Part shown: one piece after another, positions 15,519 through 19,261 of the stretch
Numbering within the stretch: position 1 is the stretch's first letter
How the letters are laid out: each line of letters opens with the position of its first letter
From: Spirochaetia bacterium
Lineage (GTDB): Bacteria > Spirochaetota > Spirochaetia > Treponematales > Treponemataceae
Reading direction: 5' to 3'
NCBI GenBank assembly: GCA_900769975.1
Contig: CAAGIR010000033.1
Location: forward strand, 1-19,261
DNA: 19,261 bases
Made by a program: the position numbers and the translations under genes
The notes under the pieces: model-generated
The model's input: the letters and a program-made list of their open reading frames with translations, nothing else
What the model was told of the DNA's origin: nothing
Databases searched by the model: none

Positions 15519-15612
15519 AGGAGGGGAAAGTCTTCCCCTCGGCCGCACTACGTTGCGACCTACCCTTTCTAGCGGGGCAAAAATAATTCCAAAGTTGCCC
15601 CGCAACGCCCCG
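15519..15612 (+). repeat. Three-hairpin repeat element, copy 1 (intergenic)
   Basis: This GC-rich island in an AT-rich gap shares its layout and much sequence with 17636-17716. Hairpin 1 is GAGGGGAA/TTCCCCTC with loop AGTC (15521-15540). Hairpin 2 is CGCA/TGCG with loop CTACGT (15544-15557). Hairpin 3 is GCGGGGCAA/TTGCCCCGC with a 14-base loop (15572-15603). It ends GCAACGCCCC. CGTTGCG in hairpin 2 could also pair with CGCAACG near the 3' end. The strand given is that shared with copy 2; the tpiA leader would carry the complement. Function unknown; a REP/MITE-like dispersed element is the simplest reading. Confidence 0.85.
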
Positions 15613-15647
15613 ATTTTATTTTGTCGCTGGCCACCCGTTGTATTATA

Positions 15648-15702
15648 CTTAAAATAAACATTCACCTTTGGTGACCGCACAGTTTACTTTCCGTAAAATG
15701 CG
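15648..15702 (-). terminator. Two small hairpins after pgk, possible weak terminator
   Basis: On the minus strand, 5 bp after the pgk stop, CGCA/TGCG plus TTTAC/GTAAA forms a bulged stem (15676-15702). Next comes TCACC-AAA-GGTGA (15662-15674), followed by TGTTTATTTT. The stems are short, so termination would be partial at best; it may instead shape the pgk-tpiA message. Confidence 0.35.
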
Positions 15703-15706
15703 AATA

Positions 15707-16978
15707 TTATTTTGTTGCAAGAATGGCAATGCCTGGTAAAGTTTTTCCTTCCAGGAATTCCAAAGAAGCTCCACCACCAGTAGAAACGTGGCTCATTTTA
15801 TCAGCCAAGTTAAACTTGTTTACAGCAGCAACAGAGTCCCCTCCACCAACAACAGTCATAGCACCACGACCAGTAGCTTCAGCAACAAGCTGAGCAACAG
15901 TAGCAGTACCTTTTGCAAAAGCTTCAAATTCAAATACGCCAACAGGACCATTCCAAACAATAGATTTTGCAGTAGAAAGAACTTCTTTGTAAAGTTCAAT
16001 TGTTTTTGGACCAACATCCATAGCCATCAAATCAGCAGGAATGTCAGTTCCGTCAACAGCAACAGGTTTAGCATCAGGAGAAAATTCAGCAGCACCCACA
16101 TGGTCAACAGGAAGAACAATCTTTACACCTTTAGCTTCTGCATCAGAAAGAAGTTTTTTAGCTGTATCAATAAAATCATCTTCAACAAGAGATTTACCAA
16201 CAGAATATCCCTGAGCTTTCAAGAATGTGTAAGCCATACCACCGCCAATTACAAGAGCAGAAGCATTTTTCAAAAGACTTTCCAAAACAGCAATCTTAGA
16301 AGAAACTTTTGCACCACCAATAATTGCAACTTGTGGTTTTGGAGGATTTTCTACCATTGGCTGAATGTATTTAACTTCTTTTTCCATAAGGAAACCACCA
16401 ACAGACGGAACAGGCATAAATTTTGCAATAGAAGCTGTAGAAGCCTGGTCACGGTGAGCAGTACCAAAAGCGTCATTTACAAAAATATCACCGTAAGAAG
16501 CAAGTTCTTTAGCCATAACATCACGTTCAGCAGAATCTTTAGAAGTTTCTTCTTTGTGGAATCGAACGTTTTCAAGCATTGCAACAGCACCTTCTGGGAG
16601 AGCGTCAATTGCAGCTTTCTGACCAAGTGCATCAGGCAGGAAAGTAACATCTTTTCCAAGTTTTTCAGCAAAATATTTTACAACTGGTGCCATGCGGTTT
16701 TTACCGTTGATAAATTTTTCAGCATCAGCATCAGTCCAAGTCTTACCAGCTTTTTCAGCTTTTTCCTGAGCCTTTTTAACATCTTTTTTAGGATCACCCA
16801 GATGGCTCATAAGAACAAGTGAACGAGGATTCTGTTCAAGAATATATTTAATAGTAGGAAGTGCAGCCATGATACGAGTATCATCCTGAACAACTCCGTC
16901 CTTCATAGGAACGTTAAAATCAACACGCATAATAATGCGCTTACCTTTAAGATCAACATCTTTTACAGTTTTAATCAT
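15707..16978 (-). CDS. pgk: Phosphoglycerate kinase
   Basis: This 423-residue glycolytic enzyme transfers phosphate from 1,3-bisphosphoglycerate to ADP. The N-terminal substrate domain has RVDFNVP (18-24), DDTRI with Arg35 and MSHLG (57-61). The C-terminal nucleotide domain has the GGAKVSSKI, NGPVGVFE and GGGDSVAAV motifs, and the end carries the STGGGASLEFLEG loop. The usual SHLGRP reads SHLGDP here, followed by a Lys-rich insert of about 30 residues (63-95) before RMAPV, which explains the slightly long chain. I use the ATG at 16978, with AGAGG 7 bases upstream, not the TTG at 17020. A TATACT on the minus strand (17076-17081) may be its -10, giving a long leader. Confidence 0.97.
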   Translation of the reverse strand: MIKTVKDVDLKGKRIIMRVDFNVPMKDGVVQDDTRIMAALPTIKYILEQNPRSLVLMSHLGDPKKDVKKAQEKAEKAGKTWTDADAEKFINGKNRMAPVVKYFAEKLGKDVTFLPDALGQKAAIDALPEGAVAMLENVRFHKEETSKDSAERDVMAKELASYGDIFVNDAFGTAHRDQASTASIAKFMPVPSVGGFLMEKEVKYIQPMVENPPKPQVAIIGGAKVSSKIAVLESLLKNASALVIGGGMAYTFLKAQGYSVGKSLVEDDFIDTAKKLLSDAEAKGVKIVLPVDHVGAAEFSPDAKPVAVDGTDIPADLMAMDVGPKTIELYKEVLSTAKSIVWNGPVGVFEFEAFAKGTATVAQLVAEATGRGAMTVVGGGDSVAAVNKFNLADKMSHVSTGGGASLEFLEGKTLPGIAILATK

Positions 16979-17153
16979 TTTAAAAACCTCTGAAATTAAA
17001 AAAATTTGCCGCAAATTCAAAACAAAGTTCCAAACCGCAGCCGAAATTATTTCTCTTCCATAATAATATTTTTATAGTATAAAATCTAGTAGCACAGAGA
17101 AAACCTATGAAAAATAAACAAAACAAAAAAGTTTCCAAAATACAGAACAAGAG

Positions 17154-17182
17154 TTTAAACTTCGCAAAAAAAACTATATAAT
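17154..17182 (+). promoter_or_regulatory. Candidate promoter for a leaderless radical SAM message
   Basis: TTTAAA (17154-17159), 17 bases and TATAAT (17177-17182) are followed by 6 bases and the ATG at 17189. A start 7 bases after the -10 would be the A of the ATG. No earlier in-frame start exists (TAA at 17156-17158) and no properly spaced ribosome site is present. Confidence 0.5.
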
Positions 17183-17188
17183 AGAAGA

Positions 17189-18181
17189 ATGTTCAATCCA
17201 CAAGAAATCATTTTCTGTCCTACATCAGAATGTAACCTCCATTGTCCTCACTGTTTTGTAAGTCAAAGCAAAATTACACTCGACACACAAAAATCCATAA
17301 ATTTTCTCGTTTCAGCTGCAACAAACATCCAGAAAGTCGGTTTTTCAGGCGGCGAACCTTTTCTAAATCTTGATTTTATGCTTGCCTTAATCAAAAAAAC
17401 AGTACAGCTCGACCTTCTTTTCGACCAGATTATGACAAACGGAACATGGTGGAAAAATCCAGAAGAACTTCACTCCACCCTCCAGAAAATTCAGGAAGCC
17501 GGGTACGACGGCAAAATCGGTTTGAGCTGGGACATTTTTCACAATCAAAATCCACAAAAAATTGAATATTTCATAGAAACAGTTCAACAATATTTTGGAA
17601 AAGAAAGCATAAATATTCAAAGCGTAAAACCTCATAAGGGGGGAAGTCTCCCCCCTAGTCGGCACTTCGTTGCCTCCATACCCCTCTCAGCGGGAGACAC
17701 CCCCGCAACGCCCCCGGAAAAACAGGGAAATCAGGGCGCACAAAAAACTTTCCTCAAAAATGCAAAAAAATGGGACGCAATGTTTAAACAGTTCACAAAA
17801 AATCATCCTGAAATTCCAGTCTACATACTTCCGCAAACATTTTCTTCAGAAGACGCAAGAGCCTGGAAAAACTGGCACTGGTTTAAAGAAGACTATTGCG
17901 AAGGGCCGGGACAAGTTTTATACATCCACGCAAACGGAAACATAGCACCTTGCTGCGGATTCGCAAACGAAAACAAACAGCTATTTATTGGCACCATAGA
18001 TGACACATTTGAAAAAGTTATGCAAAATGCTGAAAAAAATAAAATGGTCAAACTTTGCTATGAAACAGGACTTTCAAATTACAAAAAAGAAATAAAAGAC
18101 AGACTTCGTACACAGGGCAAAAAACTTTCAGGAAAATGCCGTGACATCTGTTCATTCTGCGATTTCGTCTGCAAGAATTAA
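17189..18181 (+). CDS. Radical SAM protein with C-terminal SPASM-like cysteines and an in-frame repeat insertion
   Basis: This is a 330-residue protein. The N-terminal radical SAM core has C-x3-C-x2-C at Cys15, Cys19 and Cys22 (ECNLHCPHC) for the 4Fe-4S cluster that cleaves S-adenosylmethionine, and GFSGGEPFL (51-59) for SAM binding. The C-terminal part has cysteines 237, 255, 256, 290, 317, 321, 324 and 328, arranged like the auxiliary clusters of SPASM/twitch proteins (NGNIAPCCGF; CRDICSFCDFVC). Residues about 150-177 (GGSLPPSRHF to TPATPP) are encoded by a copy of a dispersed repeat and are unlike the rest in composition. The substrate is unknown; no small peptide precursor is visible nearby. 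The flanking sequence stays in frame, so the gene is probably functional. Confidence 0.88.
   Translation: MFNPQEIIFCPTSECNLHCPHCFVSQSKITLDTQKSINFLVSAATNIQKVGFSGGEPFLNLDFMLALIKKTVQLDLLFDQIMTNGTWWKNPEELHSTLQKIQEAGYDGKIGLSWDIFHNQNPQKIEYFIETVQQYFGKESINIQSVKPHKGGSLPPSRHFVASIPLSAGDTPATPPEKQGNQGAQKTFLKNAKKWDAMFKQFTKNHPEIPVYILPQTFSSEDARAWKNWHWFKEDYCEGPGQVLYIHANGNIAPCCGFANENKQLFIGTIDDTFEKVMQNAEKNKMVKLCYETGLSNYKKEIKDRLRTQGKKLSGKCRDICSFCDFVCKN
17636..17716 (+). repeat. Three-hairpin repeat element, copy 2 (inside radical SAM gene)
   Basis: This has the same layout and orientation as 15519-15612. Hairpin 1 is AGGGGGGA/TCCCCCCT with loop AGTC (17637-17656). Hairpin 2 is GGCA/TGCC with loop CTTCGT (17661-17674). 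Hairpin 3 is GCGGG/CCCGC with a 7-base loop (17690-17706). It ends GCAACGCCCCC. Local GC is far above that of the surrounding gene. The element is read through in frame without a stop. Confidence 0.85.
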
Positions 18182-18226
18182 TACTTGATTTATCACAAAA
18201 TATCACTTATCTTTTAATTATAGTTA

Positions 18227-18256
18227 TCGAAAAATAGACAAAGATGAATTTTTCGA
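18227..18256. repeat. Perfect 9-bp inverted repeat upstream of trxA
   Basis: TCGAAAAAT (18227-18235) and ATTTTTCGA (18248-18256) flank a 12-base loop, 34 bp before the trxA start and 46 bp after the radical SAM stop. No T run follows the stem, so it is not a standard terminator. It could be a regulator site or a leader hairpin. I found no confident trxA promoter in 18182-18289. Confidence 0.5.
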
Positions 18257-18289
18257 GGTACTCTAATATATTTTTTAAGAGGTGTGAAA

Positions 18290-18595
18290 ATGTCAGAAAT
18301 CGTAATAACAAAAGAAAATTTTCAAAAAGAAGTGCTGGAGTCAGACAAAACAGTCCTGCTTGATTTTTTTGCAGACTGGTGCGGACCTTGCCAGATGCTC
18401 TCACCAATCATCAAGGAAATTGCACAGGAAAATCCACAGATAAAAGTAGGCAAAATCAATGTCGATGAGCAGCAGGAACTGGCAATGCAATACAATGTAA
18501 TGAGCATTCCGTTCATAGCAGTGTTCAAAGACGGAAAACTCCACAGAAGCACAGTAGGATACATGCCAAAAGACGCAATTCTTAAACTGCTGTAA
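18290..18595 (+). CDS. trxA: Thioredoxin
   Basis: This 101-residue cytoplasmic dithiol-disulfide reductase has the canonical active site WCGPC (Cys31 and Cys34), the buried Asp25 in LLDFFADW, and the cis-proline at residue 74 (MSIPF). It also has the VGYMPK C-terminal segment. The length is standard. I use the ATG at 18290, which has AAGAGGTG 6 bases upstream, not the GTG two codons earlier. It lies 108 bp after the radical SAM gene in the same direction and converges on the small redox protein at 18635. Confidence 0.97.
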   Translation: MSEIVITKENFQKEVLESDKTVLLDFFADWCGPCQMLSPIIKEIAQENPQIKVGKINVDEQQELAMQYNVMSIPFIAVFKDGKLHRSTVGYMPKDAILKLL

Positions 18596-18634
18596 CTTTT
18601 TAAATAGGTGAATTTTTCTGTACAAAAAAACAAT

Positions 18635-18895
18635 TTAAATCTCTGAAGTCACGCCGTCAATCAGCTTTTCTAGTTCCGACTTGGAAAGTTTTTTGCCGTA
18701 CGAAACAACCTTGCCGTTAATCACAACGCCCGGAAGACTCATCACGCCAAGTGCCATGATTTTTTGTAAATCCGTTACATGCTGAATGTCCGCCGCAAGA
18801 TTTTTTTCTGCTATAATGTCAATAACAGTCTGATACATCGAACTGCAAGTCCTGCAGCCGTCCCGACCTAAAATTTCGATTGAATTGATTTGCAT
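18635..18895 (-). CDS. Small thioredoxin-like protein (thioredoxin_3 / redox-active disulfide protein type)
   Basis: This is an 86-residue minimal thioredoxin fold. The active site is Cys14-Arg-Thr-Cys17 in GRDGCRTCSSMY, close to the N terminus, and the cis-proline is in SLPGVVINGKVV (about residues 53-64). This short layout fits the MTH895-like family, which has been linked to thiol redox steps but with no single agreed role. GGAGG lies 6 bases before the ATG. It starts 17 bp after the methyltransferase stop and may be cotranscribed with it. The 39-bp gap to trxA on the other strand shows no clear terminator. Confidence 0.88.
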   Translation of the reverse strand: MQINSIEILGRDGCRTCSSMYQTVIDIIAEKNLAADIQHVTDLQKIMALGVMSLPGVVINGKVVSYGKKLSKSELEKLIDGVTSEI

Positions 18896-18912
18896 TGAGT
18901 GCCTCCGTAAAT

Positions 18913-19261
18913 TTAATTTTTTTCTAAAATATGGAGATATTCAACCGTTGAATCAGCTTTATTTAAACGATTTGAATCGGCTTTGAAACGTTGATAATTA
19001 GTTTGGGCTAAATCATATTTTCCATATTTTGACATAATTGCTTTAATGTCATTTACAGGCATTAACCCTTCATTGTTGTAGGAAAGAAAAATATATTTGA
19101 ATTTTGCATTTTTTAGCAGATTGTCAAATTCATCCTTAACAAAACTTGCAGAACAATATTTTGAACGGGAATATTGTCTTAATCCGGTTTTCCCACTAGG
19201 AACAAAAGGTTTGTATTCTGCAATTGTATTCAGCATATGATAATTTGCCCCATATTGTCGA
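18913..19261 (-). CDS. D12-class (Dam-like) adenine DNA methyltransferase, C-terminal part (5' end outside window)
   Basis: The frame is open to the window edge, encoding RQYGANYHMLNTIAEY and onward, so the methionine at 19236 is internal and not the start. The RQYGANYH segment normally follows the catalytic DPPYN motif, which would be just off the edge. Later segments GLRQYSRSKYC, YIFLSYNNEGLMP and the terminal YLHILEKN are typical of the C-terminal half of MethyltransfD12 (Dam/type II) enzymes that make N6-methyladenine. About 116 residues are visible. Whether it belongs to a restriction system or is an orphan cannot be judged, because any partner would lie outside the window. Confidence 0.85.
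   Translation of the reverse strand, partial: RQYGANYHMLNTIAEYKPFVPSGKTGLRQYSRSKYCSASFVKDEFDNLLKNAKFKYIFLSYNNEGLMPVNDIKAIMSKYGKYDLAQTNYQRFKADSNRLNKADSTVEYLHILEKN

Noticed and set aside
15519..15612. The GC-rich hairpin region as an ordinary terminator
   Set aside because: The hairpins are not followed by a clean T run on the minus strand, and the same structure occurs inside a coding sequence.
14926..15657. Plus-strand open frame of 243 codons
   Set aside because: It is antisense to tpiA, which has all its catalytic residues on the other strand.
15788..16822. Long plus-strand open frame of 344 codons
   Set aside because: It is exactly antisense to pgk, has a composition rich in Ser/Asn/Phe typical of a shadow frame, and matches no family.

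Overview
The window looks like a chromosomal segment of an AT-rich host-associated spirochaete, most likely a gut, rumen or oral Treponema. The evidence is a V/A-type rotary ATPase in place of an F-type enzyme, a spirochaete-style lipobox protein, Treponema-like Pgk and SecG, and many short repeats. This assignment rests on recognising protein families, not on a search. No rRNA, tRNA, CRISPR or phage genes are visible.

Left edge (1-972). The last codons and right end of an IS3-family insertion sequence abut, and apparently truncate, a small lipoprotein gene on the minus strand. The gene has a near-consensus promoter. A 21-bp tandem-repeat array lies directly upstream of it, and the array runs into the terminator of the next gene, an HtrA/Do-type periplasmic protease.

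Housekeeping block (973-4804, minus strand). This holds htrA, methionine aminopeptidase, a J-domain protein and a UspA-fold protein. The last two sit directly behind the ATPase genes.

Rotary ATPase operon (4828-13335, minus strand). The transcription order is G/H-like stalk, C, I, K, F, E, A, B, D, with short gaps or start/stop overlaps. It encodes the catalytic A3B3 head, the central stalk (D, F, C), the peripheral stalks (E and the G-like subunit) and the membrane motor (I, K). The Usp and J-domain genes follow in the same direction.

Metabolic block (13391-16978, minus strand). This holds a PTS IIA (PtsN-like) regulator, SecG, triosephosphate isomerase and phosphoglycerate kinase. The pgk-tpiA pair has a 220-bp gap holding a three-hairpin repeat element. 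A second copy of that element lies in frame inside the radical SAM gene to the right.

Right edge (17189-19261). A radical SAM/SPASM-like protein and a thioredoxin are on the plus strand. Facing them on the minus strand are a thioredoxin_3-type small redox protein and the C-terminal part of a D12-class adenine DNA methyltransferase cut by the window edge.

The strongest candidate for something unusual is the repeat element seen at about 15519-15612 and 17636-17716. Both copies fold into three consecutive hairpins with matching loops, and several base pairs differ in both partners so that pairing is kept. One copy has been absorbed into a protein as about 27 in-frame residues. Also worth a look are two promoters placed exactly where a leaderless message would start, the minisatellite in front of the lipoprotein promoter, and a signal-peptide-like N terminus on the ATPase ring subunit.
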